Assembly (NCBI GenBank): GCA_029262235.1
Contig: JAJCZU010000006.1
Location: 336,268 to 400,267, forward strand
Direction: 5' to 3'
Origin: Candidatus Eiseniibacteriota bacterium
GTDB taxonomy: Bacteria > Orphanbacterota > Orphanbacteria > Orphanbacterales > Orphanbacteraceae
DNA length: 64,000 nt
Shown here: piece by piece, positions 17,536 through 26,363 of the stretch
Numbering within the stretch: the first letter of the stretch is position 1
How the letters are laid out: the number at the start of each line of letters is the position of its first letter
Notes under the pieces: generated by a model
Told to the model about the DNA's origin: nothing
Seen by the model: only the letters and a program-made list of their open reading frames with translations
Database searches by the model: none
Made by a program: the position numbers and the translations under genes

Positions 17536-17622
17536 TGAGAACAGTACCGCGGGAAGCCGGCGCGGATACGCCGAGTCCCCCCGTGGTTTGCACCCATCGC
17601 TCCCCAGAAACGATGGTCACCG

Positions 17623-19011
17623 ATGAGGAACCGCCACGAAATCCTCGTCTGCGGTGAGCGCCGCGCGGAAATCACGACCCGGCTGCGGGACATTCTCCCC
17701 GAAGGCACCACCCCCTCGATTCTTTCCGTAACGGACGGCGCGGATCTCTGCGCGCAAAGTTCTTCCCCCGAGCCCGATCTCGTGCTGGCGTCGACTGACT
17801 GCGTACGGGACCAGGTATTTCTCGACTGGCTGCGTGATCATCATCGCGAACATGCGGTCGTCTGGATTCGCCGCAGCGACTCGCCGAACGAAACTCCTGT
17901 CGCGGGAGCGCTCGTGCTGCCGGAGCAGGAACTGCGCGCCGTTCCTTATCTGCTGAAGCTCGTGCGTCGCCGTGTGCAGGATGAAGCGCGCGCAGCAGGT
18001 GCGGGCGCGTACAAGGCGCGCCGCCGGATCGTCGGAGGGTCCGAAGGGATTCTCGAAGTACAGACGTACGCGCGCAAGGTCTGCAACGCGCAGTCGTCCG
18101 TACTCGTGACCGGGGAGAGCGGCACGGGGAAGGAACTGATCGCTTCGCTGATCCATTACGAAAGTGAGCGAAGGGGCGAGCCGTTCGTGAAGGTGAACTG
18201 CGCCGCCATTCCGGAAACGCTTCTCGAAACAGAACTCTTCGGCATCGAGAGCAATATCGCCACGAATGTAGACCGAAGGATCGGCAAGTTCGAACAGGCG
18301 CAACGGGGAACGATTTTCCTCGACGAAGTCGGTGACATGAGCCTCATGACGCAGGCGAAAGTGCTGCGTGTGCTTCAGGAGCGCGAGTTCGAACGGGTCG
18401 GCGGAACCGAAACGATCCATGTGCGAACGCGTGTGATTGCCGCTACGAATAAAGACCTGCGCGCCGAGATGAAGAAGGCGCTGTTCCGGTCGGACCTCTT
18501 TTATCGACTGAACGTCATCAACCTCCAGATTCCGGCGCTTCGCGATCGCCGCGAGGATATTCCTGCACTCACGGAGTACTTCATCGGGGTCTTCTGCGAG
18601 GAGAACGGACTTTCGCCGAGAACGGTTACGCCGGAGACGATGGAACTGCTGATCGATTACGAATGGCCCGGGAACGTGCGCGAACTCGAGAATGCGATCG
18701 AGCGCGCGGTCGTGCTCGGTGACGGAGACACGATCGCGACCGAAGACCTCCCGCCGGCCATCCTGGGGACTGTGCAACCGGGGGCCGACGACGCGGACGC
18801 CCGGACACTCCAGAGTCGTGTGTCGGACTTCGAGCGAAGCCTGCTGATCGACGCGCTCAACCGGAGTGACTGGGTCCAGGCGCACGCCGCGCGGCGGCTC
18901 GGCATTTCCGAGCGCAGCATGTGGCACTTCTACAAGAAGTACCGCCTCGACCGTTTCGTGAAGAATCGCCGTCCCGGCAGAAAACGTGGTCGCTCGGCGC
19001 GCGCTCTGTAG
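17623..19011 (+). CDS. NtrC-like AAA+ regulator lacking a GAFTGA loop
   Basis: A 462-residue protein. Residues 1-115 look like a receiver domain that has lost the phospho-acceptor ([10 protein letters not shown] has no Asp where the phosphate sits). The AAA+ domain has Walker A GESGTGKE at 164-171 and Walker B FLDEVGDM near 232. The sigma-54 contact loop, normally GAFTGA, reads [10 protein letters not shown] at about 210-219 after ELFGIE, so productive sigma-54 contact is doubtful. Arginine finger region [11 protein letters not shown] and a C-terminal Fis-type HTH ([20 protein letters not shown]) are kept. Expected role: DNA-binding AAA+ regulator, perhaps a sigma-70 regulator or repressor like TyrR-type proteins. 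It lies 48 bases before the fusion gene. Confidence 0.85.
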   Translation: MRNRHEILVCGERRAEITTRLRDILPEGTTPSILSVTDGADLCAQSSSPEPDLVLASTDCVRDQVFLDWLRDHHREHAVVWIRRSDSPNETPVAGALVLPEQELRAVPYLLKLVRRRVQDEARAAGAGAYKARRRIVGGSEGILEVQTYARKVCNAQSSVLVTGESGTGKELIASLIHYESERRGEPFVKVNCAAIPETLLETELFGIESNIATNVDRRIGKFEQAQRGTIFLDEVGDMSLMTQAKVLRVLQEREFERVGGTETIHVRTRVIAATNKDLRAEMKKALFRSDLFYRLNVINLQIPALRDRREDIPALTEYFIGVFCEENGLSPRTVTPETMELLIDYEWPGNVRELENAIERAVVLGDGDTIATEDLPPAILGTVQPGADDADARTLQSRVSDFERSLLIDALNRSDWVQAHAARRLGISERSMWHFYKKYRLDRFVKNRRPGRKRGRSARAL

Positions 19012-19059
19012 CCAGTTTTCGCTTGGAGGCCCGTCCCTGAGCGGCTACTCTTCTTGATC

Positions 19060-20214
19060 ATGAACCCGCCGCAACGCGTATTTCCGTTCCTGTTCGATCG
19101 CCACGGTGAGTGGCTCTGTCGATTCTTCTTTTTGTTCGTGGAAGACCCTCTCGACGCCGAAGATCTCGCGTACGAATATTTTATTCGGTTCTGGGACGAA
19201 GCGCCGGGCGCATGCGGGCGCGAATTCCTGTTGCAGCGCGCGTTCGAACTGCTCACGACGTACGACCGGCGCATGCGCCAGCGTCCGTACGAGCCGATTC
19301 CGATTGCGAATCCGGGCCCGGTGAAAAAGTCCGCGACGCAGTCGATCGGTGAGCGCTGGGACCGTCTTGCGCACGCGATCCTCTTCGCCCGTCTCGAGGC
19401 GAGGATCGCTCCCGAAGAAACGGGGGCCGCGTACGGATCGACGGACGCACGCGCGGCGCAGGTCGTGGAGAAGATCGTGCGATCGGCGACCGCGTCGTGG
19501 CCTGCGAAGGAGAAGGCGGAGGCGCGGGATGAAGTGCGGCGCTTTCTTGTCAGCGATGAGGGAACGGGTACGCCGGAGCCGCTCGCTCCGTTCGCGCTTC
19601 ATTATCGAAAGACGCTTCCCGACAAAGCGTTCCGCAGACTGAAGAGGCGGCTCGACCGGGAGCGCCCTTCGGGTGAAGAAGTCGTTTCGTACGAGGGAAT
19701 CGATTCGCCGATCGGTCGTGTCTGGATCGCGACGCGCGAGGAAGTGGCCACGACGATTTCGATTTCCGGCATGCACGAAGCCGATTTCGTGGCACGCATC
19801 GTACCCCGCTTCGGTTCGTTTCCCGAGAAGCTGGCCGCCGGTTCCACGTCAGCATCGAGACAGCTGCTCCGCTACTTCGACGGCTCGCTCCGCCGCTTTA
19901 CGTTTCCGTATCGATTTCTGGGCGCGACCACGTTTCAGTCCGAAGTGTGGTCCGCCTGCGCCCGGGTCGAATACGGGCAGATACGAAGCTACAAGGATAT
20001 CGCGGAAGCGATCGAAAAGCCGGGCGCCACGCGCGCTGTCGGCGGGGCGCTCAGCCGCAATCCGCTTCCCATCGTCGTTCCCTGTCACCGCATCCTCGCG
20101 AGCAACGGGCGACTTCACGGTTTCTCCGGCGGCCTCGATCGCAAGGGCAAGCTCCTTGCCATCGAAGGCGTCGGCGACCTCTTCGCATCGAGCCACGCGA
20201 TCGGGGAACAGTAG
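19060..20214 (+). CDS. Fusion of ECF sigma region-2-like domain and O6-alkylguanine-DNA alkyltransferase
   Basis: A 384-residue protein. The C-terminal 165 residues are an Ogt/MGMT suicide repair enzyme: IVVPCHRI with acceptor Cys342, the upstream FQSEVWSACARVEYGQIRSY DNA-binding start, and GFSGGLDRKGKLLAIEG. Residues 8-70 resemble region 2 of an extracytoplasmic-function sigma factor: LFDRHGEWLCRFFFLF, then EDPLDAEDLAYEYFIRFWDE (compare DAEDLVQETFLRAWR) and REFLLQRAFELLTTYDRR. Region 4 is not seen; about 120 residues of unknown helical sequence link the parts. ATG 19060 is preferred to TTG 19054. It probably removes O6-methylguanine; the sigma-like head may link repair to transcription (inference). 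Confidence 0.85.
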   Translation: MNPPQRVFPFLFDRHGEWLCRFFFLFVEDPLDAEDLAYEYFIRFWDEAPGACGREFLLQRAFELLTTYDRRMRQRPYEPIPIANPGPVKKSATQSIGERWDRLAHAILFARLEARIAPEETGAAYGSTDARAAQVVEKIVRSATASWPAKEKAEARDEVRRFLVSDEGTGTPEPLAPFALHYRKTLPDKAFRRLKRRLDRERPSGEEVVSYEGIDSPIGRVWIATREEVATTISISGMHEADFVARIVPRFGSFPEKLAAGSTSASRQLLRYFDGSLRRFTFPYRFLGATTFQSEVWSACARVEYGQIRSYKDIAEAIEKPGATRAVGGALSRNPLPIVVPCHRILASNGRLHGFSGGLDRKGKLLAIEGVGDLFASSHAIGEQ

Positions 20215-20231
20215 GGGCGGCCCCGTATCTC

Positions 20232-21461
20232 ATGAGACTCATCGGCACCGTATTTCGTACTGAACTTCGCGCGGCTCTCCGCGACCGCAATACCGTCGTG
20301 TACTCGCTCGTGATTCCGCTCGCGCTTTATCCGATTCTTTTCTGGGGGATAGGCGAGTGGTTCAGTTTTCAGCAAGGCTCTCTCGAGAAACAGAAGTCGC
20401 GCGTCGTGATCGAAGAAGAGGCGCGCTCTCCACTCGGCGAAGCGATCGCGGCTGACGAGCGCTGGCGCGTCAGCGAAAGGGAAACGGACGCGCTCGCCGC
20501 GGTGAGTGCGGGGGAGATCGACGCGTTCGTGCGCATCGAAGCGCCGTCTTCGGACACCGGCACCTGGTCCCTGCACGCCTGGTTCGACGAAGCCCGCGAT
20601 CGATCGCGCGTCGCGAAGACACGGCTTGGAGAAGTGATCGAAGAGACGGATCGCGCGCTCGTCGAGGATCGCCTGCTGGCTTACGGGGAAACGAACGAGA
20701 CCTTCGCGATCATTAATATGGAAACGGAAAACATCGCGTCGGCGAAAGAAGTCGGCCAGACAATACTCGCCCGCGTGCTTCCGATGCTGCTCGTCTTCAT
20801 GCTCAGCATGGGCGCGATGCATCCGGCTGTCGATGTTCTAGCCGGCGAAAAGGAACGCAAGACGATCGAGACGATTCTCGTGAGCGGGGCGCCGCGGGAG
20901 GCGATCCTGGCAGGCAAGTATCTGCTCGTTGTCACGGCGGCGTTTGCGGCACTCGTGCTGAATCTCATCGGTATGGTGCTTGCATTCAAACATATGTTCT
21001 CGATGATGGGGGATGCGAAGATTCAAATCGCGATCCCGTTCACGTCGGTGATCGCCGTCCTGTTTGCGGGGCTGCTTTTCGCAGCCTTCGTGGCGGCCGT
21101 CATGGTTCTGTTCGCCAGCTTTGCGCGCACTTTCAAAGAGGGCCAGAGTTATGTTACGCCGTTTTATCTGCTGATGATGTTCCCCACTCTCCTCGCGGTC
21201 ATGCCGGGAGTGGAGCTCGACCTTCGCACGGCCTGGATTCCGATCACGAACGTCGCGCTCCTGTTTCGGGAAGTCATTGCGGGGAATTTTCCATGGGGAC
21301 CGATCGCCATCACGCTCGGCACGCTGCTCCTGACGACGGCTTTCGTGATCGCCATTGCGCGACGCGTGTATGCCGACGAGGAACTGCGGCTCGGCAGTGG
21401 AGGGAAGACGCTTCGCTCCCTGCCCTCGATCATCCGGCGAAGCCGCAAGAGGAGTGCATGA
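20232..21461 (+). CDS. NatB-like ABC-2 permease
   Basis: A 409-residue permease. The first membrane segment follows FRTELRAALRDRNTV (VVYSLVIPLALYPILFWGIG), then comes a 160-residue extracytoplasmic domain, then the signature MHPAVDVLAGEKERKTIETIL and four to five membrane segments. This is the NatB/CcmB-like organisation used in Na+ or drug efflux. The next gene's ribosome site overlaps its end, so it is the first gene of a three-gene operon with the ATPase and the permease-protease fusion. Confidence 0.86.
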   Translation: MRLIGTVFRTELRAALRDRNTVVYSLVIPLALYPILFWGIGEWFSFQQGSLEKQKSRVVIEEEARSPLGEAIAADERWRVSERETDALAAVSAGEIDAFVRIEAPSSDTGTWSLHAWFDEARDRSRVAKTRLGEVIEETDRALVEDRLLAYGETNETFAIINMETENIASAKEVGQTILARVLPMLLVFMLSMGAMHPAVDVLAGEKERKTIETILVSGAPREAILAGKYLLVVTAAFAALVLNLIGMVLAFKHMFSMMGDAKIQIAIPFTSVIAVLFAGLLFAAFVAAVMVLFASFARTFKEGQSYVTPFYLLMMFPTLLAVMPGVELDLRTAWIPITNVALLFREVIAGNFPWGPIAITLGTLLLTTAFVIAIARRVYADEELRLGSGGKTLRSLPSIIRRSRKRSA

Positions 21462-21462
21462 C

Positions 21463-22221
21463 ATGAGCAGCATGATTTCGGCCGACACGCTCGTAAAGCG
21501 CTATCACGATCCGGCGCGCGGCGACCTGCTCGCGGTCGATCACGTCTCGTTCGAGTGCAGGGAAGGGGAGATCTTCGGCCTCCTGGGGCCGAACGGAGCA
21601 GGGAAGACGACCACGCTCAGGATGCTGGCGACTCTGCTGAAGCCGACGTCCGGTACTGCCGTCCTGAACGGATATGACGTCGTGCGCGAATCGGAAAAAG
21701 TACGCGCTTCGATCGGGTATCTCTCGGGCGATACCGGACTCTACGGCCGGCTCACGCCGCTCGAAACGCTGCGCTACTTCGCGCGGCTCAATCATTTCCC
21801 CGAGGGCCGCCTCGAAGAGCGGGTCATGTCGCTGGTGCGCGAGTTCGAGATCGAGCGCTTTGCGGATGTTCGCTGCGAAAAACTCTCCACGGGAATGAAA
21901 CAGAAAGTTTCGATTGCGCGGGCGGTCGTGCACGACCCCGCGATCCTCATTTTCGACGAGCCGACATCCGGGCTCGACATTCTGGTTGCCGACACGCTTC
22001 TGACCTACATCGAACGCTGCCGCGACCTCGACAAATGCGTCGTGTTCTCGACGCACGTCATGAGCGAAGCGGAGCGTCTGTGCGACCGGATCGCGGTCAT
22101 CTACGAAGGGCGCATTCTCGCGGTCGGGTCTCTCGAAGAACTTCGCAGTCTGACCGGCGAGCGTTATCTTGAGAAGATTTTCCGGTCCCTTCTCGAAAGC
22201 GGGTCCCGTGAAATCGCGTGA
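21463..22221 (+). CDS. NatA-like ABC transporter ATP-binding protein
   Basis: A 252-residue ATPase. Walker A is GPNGAGKTT at 42-50, the signature [14 protein letters not shown], and Walker [14 protein letters not shown]. The segment [16 protein letters not shown] is characteristic of NatA-type proteins. An AGAGGAG ribosome site lies eight bases before the ATG. It overlaps the next gene (GTG 22208) by 14 bases. Confidence 0.92.
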   Translation: MSSMISADTLVKRYHDPARGDLLAVDHVSFECREGEIFGLLGPNGAGKTTTLRMLATLLKPTSGTAVLNGYDVVRESEKVRASIGYLSGDTGLYGRLTPLETLRYFARLNHFPEGRLEERVMSLVREFEIERFADVRCEKLSTGMKQKVSIARAVVHDPAILIFDEPTSGLDILVADTLLTYIERCRDLDKCVVFSTHVMSEAERLCDRIAVIYEGRILAVGSLEELRSLTGERYLEKIFRSLLESGSREIA

Positions 22222-24163
22222 CGTCGGCATCGTGTTCCGGAAGGAACTCCTCGATCTTCTCCGTGACAGGCGCAGTATTCTCGCCACGATCGTTTTTCCG
22301 ATCGCGCTCTTTCCGCTCCTCATGTTCGGCAGCAGCCGCATTCAGCAGGTAGGCGAGAGAAACCTCTCGCTCGAAGTGCTTGCCGTCTCCGTAGAGGACG
22401 CCACGCATCAACTGGAGGCGAGGCTCCGATCCGATACGAGTCTCGTCGTCCGTGCGGTGGACGATCCGCGGGCCGCGATTGCGCGCCGTGAAATTTTCGG
22501 AGCGGTTGTCGTGAACGAGCCGATCCCGGGCCCCGGGGAGGACCCGGTTCGGGTCACGATCCTGATGGACGACACTGCGGAGCGATCGGAAGTCGCGTCA
22601 AACCGGCTTCGCGAACACGTAGAGACATGGCAGTCCGAACTCCAGGCTGCTCGCATTGAGAGCATCGGGGCCACGGGGGGACTCGTGCGCGCTGTCGAGT
22701 GGGAGTCGATCAACCTCGCGAGCGAGGCCCGCATGGCGGGCGATTCCCTGGGCCGGTTCATGCCGATCCTGCTCCTCTTTCTTCTCATGAACCCCGCGTC
22801 CGTTGCCGCAACCGATCTGTTTTCCGGTGAGAAGGAGCGGAAGACGATCGAGACGTTGCTTACGTCGAAGGCGGATCGGCGCTCGATCGTGATGGGCAAG
22901 TTTCTGACGGTCATTCTCGTCGCGGTTCTGTCGACGCTGCTCTTTCTCGCGTCTTCGCTCTTTTTCTCGCGAGTCGGGGCCGTACCGGACGACGCGCTCA
23001 TGGCAACGCTGTCACTGTCCGTCCCTTCTCTGCTTGTCGTGATTCTCGTGTCGATCCCGCTTGCGATCTTCCTGTCGGCGATTCTCGTTCTCGTAGCCGC
23101 TCAGGCGAAGAGCTATAAAGAGGCGCAGACACTTCTGCTGCCGATCATGCTGGCCGCTCTGCTGCCCGCGGCGGCCTCACTGCTGCCCGGGATTCGGATC
23201 GACTCCATCGTGGCGCTCGTGCCGATCGCAAATACGGCGCTGGCGATGCGGGAAGCCCTGGTCGGTAATTTCCCCGTCATTCCGCTGGCTCTCGTCATTC
23301 TTTCGAACGCGCTCTATGCGGGGTTCGTTCTGATGCAGGCCGTTTCCTATATCGAGAGTGAGGAATCGATTCTGGGTGAACGTCCGCCTGCGCCCGGCGA
23401 CGACACGGCCGGTGCGGCGAAAGAAGCCACACTCTTCGGCCTCGCCACGCTTCTGCTGTTCTACTACGTCGGCGTGAGACTCCAGGCGGCGGACCTGCTG
23501 AGCGGACTGCTCGTTTCGCTCTGGGGCATCATCCTGGGCGCCGCGATCCTTTTTGCCGCCGTGAAGAAGCTCCCGGCGCGCGAGGCATTCGCGCTGCGGG
23601 CCCCGCGACCGCTCGCACTTGCCGGTGCCGTTCTGCTCGCGATGCCGACTCTGTTCGCGGCCCACGGTCTCTTCGCGCTGCAATCGCTCTTCGTGCCGGT
23701 GCCCGAACAGCTCTTCGAAGCGATGGAACAGATGATGGACCTCGGCAATGGTTCGCTTCCGCTGCTCGTGTTCGCGATCGCGGTCAGTCCCGGGATCTGC
23801 GAGGAGGCCTTCTTCCGGGGGCTCGTGCTCGGGCGCTATCGGGAGGCGCGCATGCCGGCGTGGAAGGCGATTTTCTTTTCCGCCCTTCTTTTCGGGCTGT
23901 TTCATTTGAGCATCTACCGGATTCTGCCGACCGCGACGATGGGGGCCGTGGCGGGATGGCTGACGTGGCGCACACGCTCTATCTTTCCGGCCATGCTCTT
24001 CCATACCCTGTACAACGGAACTCTCGTGCTGGGAGAGACTTACGACTTTCCGGGCGAGTCACTTCCGACCAGTCCCGTCTGGATCGCGAGCCTCGTTGCC
24101 GCCGCGGTTCTGGGGGCCCTTGCGATTGCCTCAAACGGGTGCGAGAGCCGCTCTCGGGCTTGA
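22208..24163 (+). CDS. NatB-like permease fused to a CPBP intramembrane protease
   Basis: A 651-residue membrane protein. The N-terminal 390 residues repeat the NatB layout (VFRKELLDLLRDRRSIL; FSGEKERKTIETLLTSKADRRS). The C-terminal 220 residues are a CPBP/CAAX-protease-like domain with the catalytic motifs EEAFFRGL, FGLFHLS and FHTLYNG. The same fused layout is known for ABC permeases in Firmicutes and Planctomycetes. Start GTG overlaps the ATPase gene. The operon then gives one ATPase with two different permease halves. The protease half may act on the exported cargo or on the transporter (inference). Confidence 0.85.
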   Translation: MKSRDVGIVFRKELLDLLRDRRSILATIVFPIALFPLLMFGSSRIQQVGERNLSLEVLAVSVEDATHQLEARLRSDTSLVVRAVDDPRAAIARREIFGAVVVNEPIPGPGEDPVRVTILMDDTAERSEVASNRLREHVETWQSELQAARIESIGATGGLVRAVEWESINLASEARMAGDSLGRFMPILLLFLLMNPASVAATDLFSGEKERKTIETLLTSKADRRSIVMGKFLTVILVAVLSTLLFLASSLFFSRVGAVPDDALMATLSLSVPSLLVVILVSIPLAIFLSAILVLVAAQAKSYKEAQTLLLPIMLAALLPAAASLLPGIRIDSIVALVPIANTALAMREALVGNFPVIPLALVILSNALYAGFVLMQAVSYIESEESILGERPPAPGDDTAGAAKEATLFGLATLLLFYYVGVRLQAADLLSGLLVSLWGIILGAAILFAAVKKLPAREAFALRAPRPLALAGAVLLAMPTLFAAHGLFALQSLFVPVPEQLFEAMEQMMDLGNGSLPLLVFAIAVSPGICEEAFFRGLVLGRYREARMPAWKAIFFSALLFGLFHLSIYRILPTATMGAVAGWLTWRTRSIFPAMLFHTLYNGTLVLGETYDFPGESLPTSPVWIASLVAAAVLGALAIASNGCESRSRA

Positions 24164-24182
24164 TATCGACGTTTCTTTTTTG

Positions 24183-24211
24183 TTGACAGTGATCGAACCG
24201 CGATCTAAAGA
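24183..24211 (+). promoter_or_regulatory. Sigma-70-like promoter of the bacterial histone gene
   Basis: A perfect TTGACA (24183-24188) and TAAAGA (24206-24211) lie 17 bases apart, 53 bases before the ATG. Confidence 0.55.
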
Positions 24212-24264
24212 TGGGGGCGCAAGCGGGGGTGTGCCCTGCTTACCACACCTTTAGGAGGTACGAA

Positions 24265-24435
24265 ATGGCCGATCTCATTATTTCGAAGGCCCGCACGAAA
24301 GATGCCGCCAAGAAGTGCAATGTCTCGAGCGATTTTTACGAAGCCCTCGATCAGAGAGTGCGTGCGATGATCAAAGACGCGGAAAAGCGTGCGACGGCGA
24401 ACAACCGGAAGACGCTCAAGCCGCAGGATCTCTAG
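24265..24435 (+). CDS. Bacterial histone-fold DNA-binding protein
   Basis: A 56-residue protein starting MADLIISKARTKDAAKK. The segment SSDFYEALDQRVRAMIKDAE is the long central histone helix, and NNRKTLKPQDL gives loop 2 with the Arg-x-Thr pair and the Asp-Leu start of the third helix seen in archaeal histones and in short bacterial histones such as Bdellovibrio Bd0055. It is basic and lacks a long third helix, as bacterial versions do. A strong AGGAGGT six bases before the ATG, its own promoter and a terminator suggest high expression. A role as nucleoid protein is inferred from the family. Confidence 0.82.
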   Translation: MADLIISKARTKDAAKKCNVSSDFYEALDQRVRAMIKDAEKRATANNRKTLKPQDL

Positions 24436-24474
24436 AAAGCCCGCGTCGCCCCGATTTCAGTTTTTGATTCGAAT

Positions 24475-24506
24475 ACGGCTCCACCGGAAGCGATGGGGCC
24501 GTTTTT
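24475..24506 (+). terminator. Terminator after the histone gene
   Basis: Nine-base arms ACGGCTCCA and TGGGGCCGT with one G-T pair, a ten-base loop and a TTTTT run. The rest of the 24507-24768 gap shows no supported gene. Confidence 0.75.
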
Positions 24507-24768
24507 CATGCCCGGAACCTCCCGCCGCTCCGCGGCGTTCCCCGCCGTTTCAACAGGGCGGTATCGTACGAAGCCCGTACGAACTCGTACGATCTCTCGA
24601 GGGTGTCGCGCATCCGGCGGTCGCTCTTCACGACTCCAACTCTTTTCTCTGTCGGCGTTTCCGTGACGTTTGCCCGTCTGGCACATCCGTTGCAGTTCCT
24701 TCTCGTGATCGCACGAAGCACGAACGCGCGAAACGCGCAGGCACAAACGATAACGGGGAGAAGAGAAC

Positions 24769-25026
24769 ATGATCCGCGCATTGATTCTGGCCACAGTCGC
24801 ACTCGTCACTCTGTCCGCATTCACGCCGGAGGCGGAGGCACGCAGGAACCGCCCCGTCATAGTCGTGAAGCCGGGGAAAGCCATCGTCGTGAAACCGGCC
24901 CGTCCCGTCGTCGTCGTGAAACCCGTGTGCCCGGCCCGCGACGCCGTCTGGGTCGCCGGCCACTGGGACTGGTGCGGACCGCGTCTCGGGTACCGCTGGG
25001 TCGCGGGCCACTGGGTCGTGCGCTGA
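24769..25026 (+). CDS. Small secreted YXWGXW-like repeat protein
   Basis: An 85-residue protein with a signal peptide (MIRALILATVALVTLSAF), a Val-Lys-Pro repeat zone (IVVKPGKAIVVKPARPVVVVKP) and two copies of a WVAGHW module (WVAGHWDWCG and WVAGHWVVR), like YXWGXW-repeat envelope proteins. Function is not established; cell-surface exposure is expected. A GGGGAGAAGAG ribosome site precedes the ATG and a strong terminator follows. Confidence 0.75.
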   Translation: MIRALILATVALVTLSAFTPEAEARRNRPVIVVKPGKAIVVKPARPVVVVKPVCPARDAVWVAGHWDWCGPRLGYRWVAGHWVVR

Positions 25027-25066
25027 ACCGCAGGCGGGGCAACGGAAAAGGCGGGATTTCGCGTAG

Positions 25067-25096
25067 GCCGGTCCCTGGCGGGGGCCGGCTTTTTTT
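25067..25096 (+). terminator. Rho-independent terminator
   Basis: GCCGGTCCC and GGGGCCGGC form a nine-base stem with one G-T pair, a five-base loop and seven T. Confidence 0.88.
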
Positions 25097-25166
25097 CGTA
25101 TCGCTCCCGGTGGGCCGGAACCCCTCTCCGGTCGATGGTGTAGACAGTGACAACAGGCGGAAACAC

Positions 25167-25195
25167 TTGCAAACAGGGGGCTTCTGGGGTAGTCT
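25167..25195 (+). promoter_or_regulatory. Sigma-70-like promoter of the His/Tyr-rich protein
   Basis: TTGCAA and TAGTCT with a 17-base spacer, 31 bases before the GTG start. Confidence 0.5.
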
Positions 25196-25226
25196 ATTGA
25201 TTGGAAACCCCTGAGGGAGAAACGCC

Positions 25227-26249
25227 GTGGCTCGTCTTGCGACTCTCATGATCCTGACAGTTCTGATATTGCCGGGCCTCGCGCTCGGGGCGTCGCTGAC
25301 GTCCGAGGACGTTTCTGCGCTCTGGAAGGCAGGCGTCGGCGAACGCGTGATCCTGGCCAAGATCGCCGAAAGCGGCTCCACCTTCGACCTTTCCACCACA
25401 GAAATCATCGATCTCAAGAAAGCGGGCATTCCCGATTCGGTCCTGGAAGCCATGATCCGTTCCGGGGAAACCGACCTCGACGCCATTCAGGCCGCGATCC
25501 CCGCACGGAATGCGGAAACCGACGTCGACGGGGAAGATGAGATCCCGGCTGATCTCGGATTCGATCGCTACGAAACGCCCGAGGCAGTGGAGGTCGTGCT
25601 CGTGCCCTATGCCGTCCCCCGGTACGGCGGGTACTCCTTTTCATACTGGCACGGTTACTGGAACGATCCATGGTACGCCTCGGTGGCGTTCGACTGGTAC
25701 TACCCCCGCTACTGGTACGGCGCCTACTGTTCGCCGATCGGTTACGCGAGCCTGTACTGGGGCCATTACTGGGGCCACCATTCCTACAGTCACTACGGCC
25801 ACCACGGACATCATGGTCACCATTACAACGATCACCGCGGCGACTACGGGCGCCCGCAAACGCGGCATCAGTCGGTCTATCGCTCGGGATATACCAAGGA
25901 GCGGAGTCGTACGAATGTGGCGGCTCGCAGCGGAAGCCGTTCCGAAACGCACTACAGAAGCGGCACGCAGCGGAGCGTAACCGCGCGGGATACGAAGGCC
26001 ACCACGCGGTCACGGGGAACCACGGCGGGCACGATCACCCGTCCTTCCGGCTCGACACGCTATAGCCCGAAGGAAACGAGGCCGAGCAGCGGAACGAAGT
26101 CCACCGTGCGCTCGCGCCCTTCGAGTACGGGGCGAAGCGCCGTCCAGCGTCCGGCACCGTCGTCGAACCGTGGCACGTCTTCACGAGCCACTACGGGACG
26201 GTCGGGCACGACTCGATCAGGCAGTTCAGGTGGCAAGCGCGGTCGCTGA
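25227..26249 (+). CDS. Secreted His/Tyr/Trp-rich low-complexity protein
   Basis: A 340-residue protein. After a signal peptide (LATLMILTVLILPGLALGA) comes a helical module LWKAGVGERVILAKIAESG and LKKAGIPDSVLEAMI, a motif found repeated in many delta-proteobacterial and FCB envelope proteins. Residues 130-200 are rich in Tyr, Trp and Gly, then comes a histidine-dense run (HHSYSHYGHHGHHGHHYND) able to bind metal. The last 130 residues are Ser/Thr/Arg-rich and disordered. Start GTG has a GAGGGAGAA site. Function unknown; a metal-binding or wall-associated role is a guess. Confidence 0.7.
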   Translation: MARLATLMILTVLILPGLALGASLTSEDVSALWKAGVGERVILAKIAESGSTFDLSTTEIIDLKKAGIPDSVLEAMIRSGETDLDAIQAAIPARNAETDVDGEDEIPADLGFDRYETPEAVEVVLVPYAVPRYGGYSFSYWHGYWNDPWYASVAFDWYYPRYWYGAYCSPIGYASLYWGHYWGHHSYSHYGHHGHHGHHYNDHRGDYGRPQTRHQSVYRSGYTKERSRTNVAARSGSRSETHYRSGTQRSVTARDTKATTRSRGTTAGTITRPSGSTRYSPKETRPSSGTKSTVRSRPSSTGRSAVQRPAPSSNRGTSSRATTGRSGTTRSGSSGGKRGR

Positions 26250-26363
26250 GCCACTTTTGTTACGATAGTTTTACGAATTCGTGCACCAATCTAAGCTAGT
26301 ATGGGGTCTGCACTCATGCTGAAAAAACAAAACGCCCCTTTCTTGAAGAAGGAGAGTTCATTG

